A stretch of DNA of 64,000 nt from Vermamoeba vermiformis (lineage: Eukaryota; Tubulinea; Echinamoebida), in assembly GCA_045837725.1 (NCBI GenBank), contig JBEWZL010000011.1, positions 434,001 to 498,000 on the forward strand, given 5' to 3'. Each line of letters begins with the position of its first letter. Position 1 is the stretch's first letter. The notes under the pieces were generated by a model, which was given only the letters and a program-made list of their open reading frames with translations, ran no database searches and was not told the origin of the DNA. The position numbers and the translations under genes are program-made. This document shows, one piece after another, positions 22,762 to 33,631 of the stretch.

Positions 22762-25700
22762 ATGGAACTTGCCAATCTACCTCCTGAAATTCTCCATCAC
22801 CTTCTGTCAGTGATGGATACTCGTGCCATGGCTCATTTAATATGCTGCAATAAGCAATATAGCGAACTAAGAAATTCAATAGAATATTGGAAGCAGATCT
22901 ACCGTAGAGAATTTCCAAAAGTCAGTTTGACAAGTACATCCGTAGACAAAACCGATTGGTACTTGCTGAATCGATACGCAAAGCCATATGAAACTTGGAT
23001 TGTTTCACGGCAGAATAAATTTCCTGTAAACGAAAAATCGTGTGACAAAATCTTTTTCTTGTTTTATTTTTATTTTGATTTTGTTTGACGATGTTGAGCC
23101 AACAAGTGATCTCCTCCGCTACCTCAGCTGTGCAGCCCCTTTGTGCTCCCGTGCTGTCGGACTGCAGCGAGCTACACTCGGGAATGAATCCCAGTATTTG
23201 CTCCGCATCTGGTCGGCCTGGTGATGTCTTAGTGGATCCAGCGGATTTACCTGCGTTGCAGGAGATTACTCGTATACTTGGTGATGCAATGAGTGAGCGT
23301 CAGGCGCCCCGTAGCTCTGATCGCGACTGTAGTGGCCAAACAGACGCGAAAAGTACTGACAGCCCTCCTGCTCCCTTGTCGGCCCCAGAGTCTAATAATT
23401 TACAAGTTAAAACCACCAGAAGAGGGCGCAAACGAAAAAACCGTGCTAATAAAGACGCGCACTCGGATTCAGAGGTAATTCTTCGAATTTTTTATTTTAA
23501 TTCAATTTCTCATTGTTTCGCAGGCTGTAGCACAAGAACACAAGCGACAAAAAATAGACCACCCCAGCCAGCAGGTCATTGACACCAGAGTTACATGCAA
23601 CTTGTGCCAGGAACGGATCAAAGGATCGGAAATCTTCCCGCATTTAAAGTTCACCTGCGTGCCTGATTATGAAAAAAGAAATTTTCCCCAACATGTTGTG
23701 ACAGTCGTAAGTATATTTTAATAGAAATAATCAATTATTAAATTAATTTTTCAGATGGATCGGATGACTGCTACTCCACGCGCACACGAATGGCACAATA
23801 ATAATAATATTAAGTCTCGACGTAAGTCTATTATTAAATTATACTTATATATTATTATAATAATTATTTACGTGAAATTGGATGCACGATCGATGCTGTG
23901 GATTTTTTTAGTCCGCCTCCGACAAAGTTGGAGCCTTAGAATTGTTGCTTGGCTATTTTCATGCAGTGCTGCGACAATTCTAAGAGTATTTGATGATGTT
24001 ATGGCGGCAATTTTGAAATTAGCAGAGCAGCGGATTCAAATCCCTTCCTTGCAAGAGAGATTGACCAACGGTGTAACATTTTACGACGATATAGTTACAG
24101 TAATTATCGATGGCAGTGAACAACAAGTCAGCGTATCTCTCTTTTCGTGAAATTGAACGAGGAACATTCAGCGGAAAGAAAGCGAAGCACACATTCACAA
24201 TTTTACTTGCAGTAGCTCCAAATGGCAAGATTTATTATCTATCTCCATCGCAGCCAGGAGCAAAGCACGATTTTGCCGTTATTTCCCTGCCAGAAAATTT
24301 TTTTTGGCGTCATCTCGAAGAGTTTGAAGCTATTGGTGCCGACAAAGGATACGTTGGCTTAGATAAGCTTGTAGCACCAAATCCTGTGATATTGCCCGTT
24401 TCAAAACCGAAAACGAGAGAACAAGAAGAATTTAATAACGAGTTTGCCGCGATCCGAACAATTGTAGAAAATGTATTTGCCCAAATCAAGAAATGGAAGA
24501 TGTGCAAAAATACCTTCAAAATTAACGGTGACATCAATAATGCGAAGGAGAAGCACAACCAGATTTGGCGAGCTGCTTGTTTTCTTGTCAACGAATATGT
24601 AGATATGCGCCCAGTAAAATAACTGCTCCAATATAACGATCGTAGTACTGTGGATTCCGTCGTGGCTGCGGGGTAAAATTTATTTTTGATCTGTTGTGGT
24701 GAGTTAATTTTCGTATTGCAAAAAAATCGTCGAAAAAAAAATTTTCGATTTTTCCTTCGTGAAACAACCCAACTATTTTAGAAGCCATTAGAGCAACTAC
24801 GAAAGAAAATAGCACGATTTTTATTGCGCCTGGCGTTTATGAAGAAATAATTATTCTCGATCGGCTAAAAGAATCTGAGGATTTAAACAACAAAATCGAA
24901 TTAATCGGCTTAACTGACCGCAAATTCGTCAATGAAGTATTAACGGAGCATAAAGACCTCATTACAAGAGCTACTAATGGAAATATTGCCGATCGATCTG
25001 CGGATTTCACTTTGACTATTCCCACTGACAATCCATATTCTCACTCTGGCTCGCGTAATGCATCACTAGCTTATGAAAGGAAGAAATTCGAGGAAAAATT
25101 CAAATGGACTGGCACTGTTCGCGATCCTGTCGAGGCGGATGCAGTCATCATTCAATCACGCGGCGAATCGACCTTCCAATTATACGAAACTATACATCTA
25201 GAGGTAAGATATATACCAAATAATACTTGGCTCTAATTACGCTTTAATAAGCGGATCTAAAAAAAAACTTAAATTTTAAGCCTTAAAATATATATGGCCA
25301 GGACTTAAATTTTATTATTAGAATATTGTCATCCGACAAACTGACGAACAAAATGTGATTTCAAACCACTTTTGCATCGCTGCTACTGCCCGCCAAGATG
25401 AAGGAGTTTTGACTTTGAAAAATTGCAAACTGAGCGCTATTGCTGTTTCATGCGTATTTACCTCGTAAGTATTGATAGACCACCTAATATATGGATCAAT
25501 ACTAATGTGCATTATAATAATAGAGATACTGAATCGGTATTTGAAGATTGTTTGTTCTACGGATCAAGTCAATCTGGAATTTTTGCCTCTTACTATTCAA
25601 AAATTGACGTCAAAAATTGCGGTAAATACAATAATACAACATTAGTAGTATCAATTATTATATCTAACACCGTTTATCTTCTAATTTTAGTGTTTGCGAA

Positions 25701-26797
25701 TATTTTGACCGGAGTTTCAGCGAATAATCATGCAGCGGCTAGAATTAGCGATTGTACGTTCATTAATTGCCAAGATCAAGGCGTAATGTTCGAGAAGGGT
25801 GCTAGTGAAAGCATATTAGAAAATTCAACGGTTATTTTGAGCGAGTCTGCACTTGACATTAGAGAAGCATGGGTCCACGCTAAAAATAACAAATTTTGTT
25901 ACAATAGCAACGGAATATTCTCAGCGGAGAATTGCAAAGTTACGTTGACGAATAATGAAATTTCAAACTGCAAATTGGCCGCTGTCGTTATGCGCCCATT
26001 TTCAAAATTCGTATTAACCAATAACATATTTAAGAATAATAACGTTGGTACGTATAACTATGACACGGTATTATTATGGATTATAACAAACGTGTTTTAG
26101 GGTTGCAAATAACGCACAGCAGATCCGCTCCGGTGATCGATGTTGAAGCGACAAAATCTCAGAACTCATTTATTGGAAATCAAGAAGACATATCGGAGAA
26201 TTTTAAAGAAGAGGGCGACACTGACTTCGTAAAGGGTTTGAGTCATTTTGATAAAGGCACTGCAAACGACAGTACGTAAAAGTGACACTTTGACACGTGT
26301 CATAAAAATGGATCTGACAAACTTTAATTTCAGCTTCTGCTGCCGTTAAAAGAGCCTATCAACTTAATGTATGTACGTTCTGTACTACTGGATATGATTA
26401 TCATTTCCAAACTTGGTTCGAGTGCATCACGTGTGGTCTTTCATCGTCCTCGGGGATCTGCTCCGTTTGCAAAGATATTTGTCATAAAGGCCACCAAGTA
26501 ATACCAACACCTCAATTTACGCTATTTTATTGGTAAGATTAATATTATCTAATTTTACAAAATTTAAATTTAAATTTTTATTTTTGAAGCGACTGTGGAT
26601 CCACCCGAGATTGCAAGGCAATCGACAAAAGTGTTGCACAACGACTTAAAGATGAAATGGTGCAACAAGTCGTCAATGATTTTGCTATTATGGACTTTCC
26701 AGAAGGAGAGGAGGAAGATGCAGAAGAGGAAGAAGAAGAGGAGCAATTAGAAAACGAAAACTTGGATGAAAACGATGAAAATAACGATCTCGACTAG
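22762..26797 (+). CDS. FBXO11-like protein (F-box, parallel beta-helix, UBR box), interrupted by a transposon
   Basis: F-box at residues 1-45: 'MELANLPPEILHHLLSVMDT', 'YWKQIYRREFP'. After the transposon (22996-24771) the same frame resumes at 24775: 'AIRATTKENSTIFIAPGVYE'. Right-handed beta-helix (PbH1) repeats follow, such as 'ISDCTFINCQDQGVMFEKGA' and 'VTLTNNEISNCKLAAVVMRP'. Then comes a UBR-type zinc box ('CTFC', 'CITCGL', 'CSVCKDICHKGH', 'CDCG') and an acidic tail ending at TAG 26795-26797. The order F-box / PbH1 / UBR is that of FBXO11, the substrate receptor of an SCF ligase. Removing the element plus one ACT copy restores an open exon across the junction. If the element is not spliced out, translation ends at 23086-23088 and only the F-box is made. 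The intron at about 26276-26331 holds a TGACACGTGTCA palindrome. Confidence 0.85.
22996..24771 (+). mobile_element. Harbinger/IS5-type DNA transposon
   Basis: 1776 bp with terminal inverted repeats TGGATTGTTTCACG (left) and TGGGTTGTTTCACG (right, reverse complement), 13 of 14 matching. It is flanked by a 3-bp duplication ACT (22993-22995, 24772-24774). It carries one spliced transposase gene on the plus strand. The exact duplication and near-identical ends point to a young insertion. It sits in an exon of the FBXO11-like host gene in the same orientation. The DDE type and 3-bp duplication fit PIF/Harbinger or its ISL2EU relatives. Confidence 0.88.
23091..24622 (+). CDS. DDE_Tnp_4 transposase of the Harbinger-like element
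   Basis: ATG at 23091. Exon 1 is Ser/Ala-rich with a basic patch (TRRGRKRKNRANKD). Exon 2 (from about 23524) has a zinc-finger-like 'CNLCQERIKGSEIFPHLKFTC'-type module. A short exon from 23755 follows; the next begins near 23911 with 'LRQSWSLRIVAWLFSCSAAT', a helix-turn-helix of this family. The DDE core has D in 'VTVIIDGSEQ', 'SPSQPGAKHDF', D in 'IGADKGYVGL' and E in 'RTIVENVFAQIKKW', with TAA at 24620-24622. Frame changes by one base around 24120-24150, between 'DGSEQQ' and 'SFREIERGTFSGKK'. No intron fits there, so this copy is probably frameshifted, or the assembly has a base error. Confidence 0.8.
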
Positions 26798-27088
26798 GTA
26801 ATTGAAGTCTTTTTTAAGTCGATAAATAAATTTGTTTACTTTTTGTAACGGCTTGTCGAGTTGAGAAACTGCATCCGTTCCAGCTCGAATAATTTAATAA
26901 TTTGGACAAGCAGTGTATATACATTGTATTTTGATCGCTCTTGTCGCCTATGTCAGCAACGGACACCTCGGCGAAACGGGATAAAGGCTCCGCTTTTTGA
27001 CTAATTAGGAAATCACGGGCTGATTCCGTTATTTAAACTGTTCGCGAATGCGCATTTTATTTTTCACCTCAAGAACACAAGCACAAAC

Positions 27089-30000
27089 ATGAGAAGACCA
27101 AGCTTCGTATTTTACGCGGTCTTTTTCTACCTCAATTACTACCTTGGTACCTTTTGGTACTTGATCTTCACTGCTCTTATTGCCGTAGGCCTTGCTTTCG
27201 CAATTAAAAGGTATTTTAAATTTAATATAAATATTTTTGACGCTAATTAATCCGCCTAGATTCGTATTTTGGAAATATTTAACGCTTGATCCTCCATCCA
27301 ACGCCGCAGTTTTGATTACCGGCACTTCAACTGGCATAGGAAAAGGATTTGCACTTCGGTTAGCTCAAGCAGGAGTGACTGTAATTGCTACTGTTCGTCG
27401 TCAAGAGGATGCGGACAAATGGCAAAAAGAGCATCCAGAACTCGTTAAATTCATTAAACCCGTTATTTTAGGTAACGCAAAATAATATAATAATATTATT
27501 ACTAATTATGATGCTATTTAGACGTTTCAAATGAGCAAAGTATCGTAGCTGCAGTTCCGATCGTCAAAGAAATTTTAAAAACCGAGCAAAAACAATTATA
27601 TTCTGTAGTTAATAATGCCGGTATCGATGAGATTTGTCCTATGGAATTATTATCGAAGGAAAACTTCGATAGAGTGATTGGAAGTAAGCCAATATTTTCA
27701 TGAACTACATCTGGGATCTTTCACTAACTTTTTAAAACTTCAAAAGCGAACTTATGGGGTCCTATTGCCGTCACTAAAGCCTTCTTGCCGTTGCTAAGAA
27801 TCGAAAGGTATTGTAAAAATGCATTTGGGTATATTTGGGGGGCATTGGGAGGATTATTTGATGGAAAATCAATGTTTTGTAAGATTTTAATAAAATTTGA
27901 TGTTGGCCCTTGAAATTACTTGCAAAAATCTGCAAATTTTCAATCATTGCTGCCCCATTCGGAAATCATTAGCAATTTCCAAATTAGGAAGGTTGCTAGC
28001 ATAAACAATGCTTTACAGCATGTACATACCATTCCAACTTGTCCCGTCAAATTCTGTCAATTACTAACTGTTTGCCAGAGTGCTCCAAGGTGGAAACAGG
28101 CAGTTAGTGTAACTAGCAAATATAACCATATATGGCAGGAGGTTATGGACATCATAAGTGGACCTTTACAAAAAACAATGATTTGAACTTGCCGCGCCAA
28201 ATTCCGGCAATTACTAACGACTTCCTTGTTGCTCGTAATCCTTGTAAATTCTGTTTTTTAACTGAAATTTCGGGATTTGACAGTAATTACCAAATTAGGA
28301 AAGGATGGGGCAGTTGGCATTTGTTGCACCATGGTTACTAAAGTTGAAACTTGTCCCGACAGTTTTTATCAATTACTAACGATTTGCTGATCACTTTACT
28401 ATATTTCTATATTAGGCAAGTAGAAAACTCAGTTTTCACCTGGGAAGTGCAAGGCATATAAATGATGAAGGGAAACTGTTAGTAATTGCCAGATCATATG
28501 CACACAAGTGCCAAGAGGAGTGTTTTGCAAATGTCCACCTCATGGACCCCTGATATGCACCACAAATTTCCTTTTTAGGCTATTCCATGCTATATACTTG
28601 CTTTTTGCACTGTATTTGCCCTAGGAACACTCAAGTAAGCATCAGACTCCAATTCTTTTGTGTACCATGATCTGGCAACCTTCAAAGCATCAAATCATGA
28701 TTACAAACCAGTGAAACACTTCCTAATATGGGCACCTTAGAGTAAAATGGGGTTTTCCCAGTTGATTTTCAAGAAAACAGGCTGTAACTTCAGCTCTACG
28801 GCATATTTTGATGTGCCGTTTTTTTTGTTCAACTTGCACTTCCATGTACTATGGGTTTTCTGAATAAAAAAATGAAATATACCCAAATGCATTTTTACAA
28901 TACCCTCCGATAAGACAATACACTCCTAAAGGCCGAGCTAAAGTATTGTAAGTCTGTTCCTCATAGGCGCGAACATAGCGGTTGACACGTGTCATTTTTC
29001 TAGCTTTTTGTCAAGCGTCGGAGTTTATCTTCCGCTCGCGTTTAACGGAATTTATGCCGCTAGCAAAGTAGTAAGTACTATAATATTTAATTATCAAATT
29101 TTAAGTCATTCTAACAAATTTTTTAGGCGCTTGAATGCGTTGCGGATGTACTTAGAGTTGAGGTCAAACCGTTTGGAATCGATGTCTCTGTTATACAACC
29201 TGTACGTATATATTCCTTAACCAACTGGAAGTCTACACGGTAGACGTACCAGAATTTGGACATGGCTGCTCCCATTTCTCATAAATAAGCTCAATAGTAG
29301 CCCAGGCTATCGTCTGTTGAGTAAATCTGAAGCAAACTGACTATCCCCAAACTCTCAGTGCCTACACACGAGGTTTTTTGCGTCAAAGCTGCCTCAGGCA
29401 CTTTCGTGCTCATGCTACACCACAACGTGTTACATGCTACTAACAGTTAGCCTAGCAGGTGATTATGTGAATAAATCTGAAGCAAGCTGACTATCCCCAA
29501 ACTCTCAGTGCCTACACACGAGGTTTTTTGCGTCAAAGCCGCCTCAGGCACTTTCGTGCTCATGCTACACCACAACGTGTTACATGCTATTCACACAATA
29601 GTTAACTGATAACTCCTTGTACAAAACTTAAAGATTTACACCTTTGAATTTCTTCCAGCACTTCTTGTGTAAGGCAACTTTGCACTGAATGCACTTGTAG
29701 CTAAGGCAATTAATTAGTTTGACAAAAGTACACCTACACATACTTACAGTGTAGAAGAAGATATCTTTTGAGTTTGACAAAAGAAACAACGCTTGGAGTT
29801 GCCAAATTCGTACGCACAGGTGTGGGTGTATGGATTATGCTTTCCACTGGCGCGCACAAGATCTAACGCTTCTATTGTGTAGTTTCGTTTCCTTTTTGAT
29901 TGGAATTCCTCTACCAGGGAGCGCGCTAAATTGGCAAGAAATTTCTTGGCAGGAATATCACTGTTGGTGAGTCTTTTGAAGAGTGTTTCTGCCTGAACTT

Positions 30001-33000
30001 GAGCAGAGCGCTCCCAATCTGCAAATACTAAGCGCTCTGTTACTTTTCGAATCCGGTAGGGCCACTTAAACTTCTTGGCTTTGGAGTTATGCTTATCCAC
30101 AGAACTGAAGTATGTCCGATATTGTTGCACCAAGTGGGGAGCAGAGTATGCAAGCTTTTTCTTTTTGTTTCCATCAATTACTTTTTCAGAAATTGAGGCT
30201 GCTGTTCCTCGATTACTAGCCCAGTGACAGGTCTTGCCTTGAGGGTCATAGAATGACATGATGATATCTGAGTCGTTTGTTAAGCTGCGCCATTGTCCTG
30301 GCTGTAAACAATGAGCAAGGTTGTTTTGAAACAGGTTAGGGTGTGATGTTCCAATAATGCCAACAGTGTATCCAATATTGTGCTTTTGCAGGTGCTGCCA
30401 TAGTGAGGAAAACTCTCTGTCACAAAATACATGATAGTGTGATAAGTTTCGAGTTGTCAGATTGTTCCATTCTTCATAATTTGTGGGTTCTCTAATAAAG
30501 TCATAAACGTGCCTTTGTTTGTCAGGGAGTCTTGACAATAAAAAACTGACGGCTTTTTCCAAATCGAAATTTGTCTTTGATGCTCGTGGAAACATTGTTT
30601 TAAATGGTAGAGGTCTTTGCGAAAGTTGACCTGTTTTGAAGGCGTGATATAACTCTCGCCATTTCTTGAACTTGTCTGTTATGGTAGCAAACAGTCCATA
30701 TCGAGGAATGAAGCCAGACATCCATCCACTTTCATCAATAATGACATATTCTAACATTGCCCAAGGGAATGGCTTGCGTAATCTGTAAATCTTGTAAATT
30801 GACCTTCCTTTCCAAGCATTTGCTTTATCATCTAAAGCAAGGTGGCTGAATGGCACCCATATTTCTGAGTAGGTTTGATTCAGAGCTGCCCAAACAAAGT
30901 ACACATCATACCTAAGACCAAAGGTAAGAACCATTACAGTGAGTGAACAACGAACTTACTTTTTGTTCCGGTGTATAAACTTGAATTCATCTTTTAGCAT
31001 TGTTTTAGCAATCCACCTGTTGCCCCACATGGCGCGTGAATGCAAAAAGGAGGCCCAAGAGTCATCAACAGAATGACCTGGCGATAATTGTTGTGCAATT
31101 CTAACACCAAGATAAGCGCGCAAATCGACTGCTTTGATGTGCAGATTTGCATCTGTTGTTTTTTCAATATGTTCAATTATGTCATTCATCATAAGTAAGT
31201 AACAGTCAAGCTCTGTGACACGTAGTGTTGAAGACAGTTTTGGCTTTCCCAGTTGATGACGTATTGCATTAATTTTTGTTAAGATGAGCTGGTGCTTTGG
31301 TCCTGGGTTTGTCAATGGTTGAGAAGTTTTGGGCTTGAATTTACTCCCATCGTTTTTCCACCCAGACAGTTTTGCTTGAAGTTTAGCTGCCAGTAATGGT
31401 TATCAAAATGATTAATGAATGAGAAATCAATACCTTCTTTCACTGCTGCAGGACTTGCGACTTCTGATGTCTCTTCATTATCTTCTTCAATTGATTCACT
31501 CATATCATCACTTTCGTTTGCTTCATATTCACTATCTGATATCTCTATTGGATCACTTTGACATGATGTTGAGTCCCATTCCATAAAATCATTAAATTGC
31601 TGTGATTCATTTCCAATAATTCGTGTGGGTCTGGACTTGGTTGGGGATGAAATACGCTGTGTGCAGTACACTAAGATATAAGCACTTGCAATTCCCTCAA
31701 ATAACCTCTGCATGAAGTCTTTGGGAGCCTACATTGAGGTTAGAACCTGCAAAATGGCATACTTTGACTACCTTTGAGACGACTGCATCATTGAGTTCAA
31801 GCCATTGGTTGTTCGCAAGGCTGTAGGTTACGTAGTGACCCTGTTTAGCAGTTCCTTGGTGCACTATTATTGATTTGAGTTGGTAGGTCTCTGCATGACC
31901 ACTACAACTGAGCTTTGCTGGAATAACTAGAGTTGACTTGAAGTGAAACTTCGCTTCATTCTTGTTGCCCAGATTATCAAAACGCTTAAGGTGGAGGACT
32001 AATGCAGTGGGGAATGTCAAAAATTTGTGTGAACCCCAGTCCTTATCATTGAATAAGTTAAAATCCAAGTCTTATGCAAATGTTACGTACACTGCTGAAA
32101 AGTTGAACTAAACTGTCCACAACATTGCCGGGGGCAACTGGAATTGAAATATCTAAATTATAAAGTCAATTGAAATTAAGTCGAGTTGCAGCAGTCATTT
32201 GTACCTATAAAAGGCTCCATTAATTCTGAACCATTACGTTGTAAGGCACCACCAAAAACTTGCTTTATAATTCGCTTGAACTCAGAGTCTTCAGTTAACT
32301 TGTCCAATAAATTGAGCAGAAACTCTTGTAAATCACGGTGTTCTTTTTGGTAGCTTGCTTTTGATATTTTCAATAGCCTTGTTAATGGTTCGATATGAAT
32401 TGTTTTATTACTCTTCATAAGTGTGATAATCTGTCGAAATTCAATCGCAAGTTTGTGTGTAGGTTTTGATGATATAACAAGCTCACGGAAAGCTTCAATA
32501 CTAAATAATAGCTGTAAAGAACTGCTAATGTAGCATGTGGCACCAAGGTTTACTACTTTGGCCATTGCCGAGGCACTTTTCGAGGTCGCGTGTGGTTCGG
32601 ATCTAACACATCAAAAATAAACTGAGTAATCATTAGCCATGTATAAAGTGATAATAACTCACCACTATTGTGCGAAATTTACTGGAATTTGTTTACAAAG
32701 ATGGCAGAAAAAACTCAAACAATAGAGTCCGGGTCCCCTAAATCGCCTGTACAAAATCTTCTCAATATGAAGTCGCACACCTATCAATAAGATTGTATTA
32801 ATAAGAGTGTTACAAATCGAAAGTACGACCCGAATAGTTGCAGCACAATGGCCGAACAGATCGGAGGCGTTAATTTTAAAAAATAATTCAAAATAATTCA
32901 AAAGTGCTTGTAATTGCTTACGAGGCACTCTATTATTAATATTATGATTTATCGCGATGGAATTAGTCGTTAATTTTGTTGTGATGCGAAGATCAGAAAA

Positions 33001-33631
33001 AACAAATCCAGCATCTGGCTTACCAACCAAAAGTTACGGCACTTCGCATCAATTGCCGTCAATTCAGGGACCACTTTGTACAGAAATATAACTTTAAGAT
33101 ATAAGTGTGGTCGTTCTATGTTGAAAAACGTAATTTTATTGTTACAGTCGACTGCGAAATATAATTTACTGATATTTAAATTTACTAATTACTATTTTTA
33201 GGGTGGTTTTGAAGGCGCTATTTTTGGTAAATTAGTTGCGACCTTCAAACAGTTTGCTGAAAGCCAAGCCAATAATCCAAGTACGTCCTATATGATATTA
33301 TATCTCCTTATTTACCAATTATATAGTCTATGATCTTTATAAGCCGCTTGGAGACAGATTAGAACAAACGGTTGAAACCAGATTTAAAAAGACTTTGAAT
33401 CCGGTCAGCATTTTAGCGGAAGAATTATACCACGCTCTATTCGATAGATATACTTCATATACTATTGCTTCAGGTACGTATCACATGCCTTTGAACGAAC
33501 ATAATTTCGGAGCGCTAACTTTTATCGGCTTAGGTTTTGACGCCGCGATTGCAGCTACTATTTATTGGTTGTTGCCTGACTCTGTAATGACTAAATTCGC
33601 CGCATTGTTAAACAAGTTGACTTTCCAATAA
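27089..33631 (+). CDS. Membrane-anchored short-chain dehydrogenase/reductase (retinol dehydrogenase-like)
   Basis: Start ATG 27089. The N-terminus is strongly hydrophobic ('FVFYAVFFYLNYYLGTFWYL', then 'LIFTALIAVGLAFAI'), one or two membrane anchors. The Rossmann motif is 'LITGTSTGIGKGFALRLAQ'. 'VVNNAGI' is the NNAG motif. The catalytic part is 'KVFFLSSVGVYLPLAFNGIY', then AASK (Ser, Tyr, Lys present), followed by 'LRVEVKPFGIDVSVIQPGGF'. It resembles the RDH/DHRS9/11-beta-HSD branch acting on lipid or retinoid alcohols with NAD(P); substrate unknown. The C-terminus ('FIGLGFDAAIAATIYWLLPD') may be another membrane segment. Two introns are occupied by mobile DNA: 27808-28914 and 29202-33201. Without them the gene would be about 1.4 kb. 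All exons join in frame. Confidence 0.85.
27807..28904. mobile_element. Non-autonomous TIR element forming an intron of the dehydrogenase gene
   Basis: Perfect 30-bp terminal inverted repeats lie at 27807-27836 (begins GGTATTGTAAAAATGCATTT) and 28875-28904. The 5' splice site GT is the second and third base of the left TIR. The intron (27808-28914) then ends only 10 nt after the right TIR at ...GATAAG. Exons join as ...LLRIER/QYTPKGRAKV..., a typical SDR sequence. Flanks TCGAAAG and CCGATAAG may be a decayed 7-8 bp target duplication. Inside are three copies of a unit of about 40 bp (starts 28035, 28186, 28348) containing AATTACTAAC. No transposase is inside. Confidence 0.8.
28978..29000. repeat. 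Intronic palindrome TGACACGTGTCA (example)
   Basis: A perfect 12-bp palindrome at 28983-28994 in a short dehydrogenase intron. The same word occurs at 11004, 26291, 34459, 36579, 49528, 50836, 54472, 55494, 55956, 56542 and 57425 (start positions), every time inside an intron. Its core CACGTG is an E-box/G-box. Meaning unknown; see findings. Confidence 0.9.
29322..29589. repeat. Two direct repeats of 118 bp
   Basis: 29322-29439 and 29472-29589 match at all but two bases, with a 150-bp offset. They lie just downstream of the USP-piggyBac stop codon and may be subterminal repeats of that transposon. They contain a short palindromic CCTCAGGCACTTTCGTGC segment and no ORF. Confidence 0.85.
29628..32565 (-). 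CDS. Ubiquitin-specific protease fused to piggyBac transposase
   Basis: From ATG 32563-32565. USP Cys box 'VVNLGATCYISSSLQLLF'; 'HRDLQEFLLNLLDKL'; 'FPTALVLHLKRFDNLGNK'; His box 'VHQGTAKQGHYVTYSLANNQ' then 'WLELNDAVVSK'; end 'IASAYILVYCTQR'. The catalytic Cys, His and Asp are present. A 47-nt intron (about 31387-31433) joins the acidic linker '...AAVKE' to 'AKLQAKLSGWKND' and on to the transposase 'HQLILTKINAIRHQLGKPKL'. Two more short introns (about 30912-30959, 29701-29747) keep the frame. The transposase has 'DESGWMSGFIPRYGLF', 'YHVFCDREFSSLWQHLQKHN' and 'SFYDPQGKTCHWASNRG'. A C-terminal zinc finger follows: CFFC, CIQC, HKKC. One junction near 32055-32090 is not resolved: only a 20-nt GT...AG segment would join the frames. 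That may be a microintron or damage. Confidence 0.82.
32566..33201. other. 5' flank of the USP-piggyBac gene
   Basis: 636 bp between the USP start and the end of the host intron. On the minus strand, intron-like GT...AG segments occur (32600-32663, 32790-32922), so untranslated 5' exons are possible. The open stretch at 32665-33030 (minus) has no recognisable domain and a stop before any join to the USP frame. I do not call it a gene. Confidence 0.35.

Larger units (their letters stand above)
29202..33201. mobile_element. piggyBac-like DNA transposon with USP gene, within a 4-kb intron
   Basis: The dehydrogenase intron between ...SVIQP and GGFEGAIFG is 4000 nt, against a usual 50-100. It holds an opposite-strand USP-transposase gene (29628-32565), a two-copy 118-bp repeat beside its 3' end, and about 600 bp of unassigned sequence beyond its 5' end. 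I could not identify terminal inverted repeats. TTAA, the piggyBac target, occurs at 29217-29220 on the left and 33094-33097 on the right, but I see no matching TIRs there. A weak shared TGTACAAA lies about 15 nt inside TTAA at both 29602 and 33094. The exact ends are therefore unknown. Confidence 0.65.

Noticed and set aside
28035-28390. Possible CRISPR-like spaced repeats
   Set aside because: Only three diverged units with about 110-bp gaps in a eukaryotic TIR element; not a CRISPR array.
32665-33030. 121-codon minus-strand frame upstream of the USP gene
   Set aside because: Crosses apparent introns, ends before it can join the USP frame, and shows no domain.
29217-33097. TTAA sites as exact ends of the piggyBac-like element
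   Set aside because: TTAA is present on both sides, but no inverted repeats match beside them, so the ends are left open.
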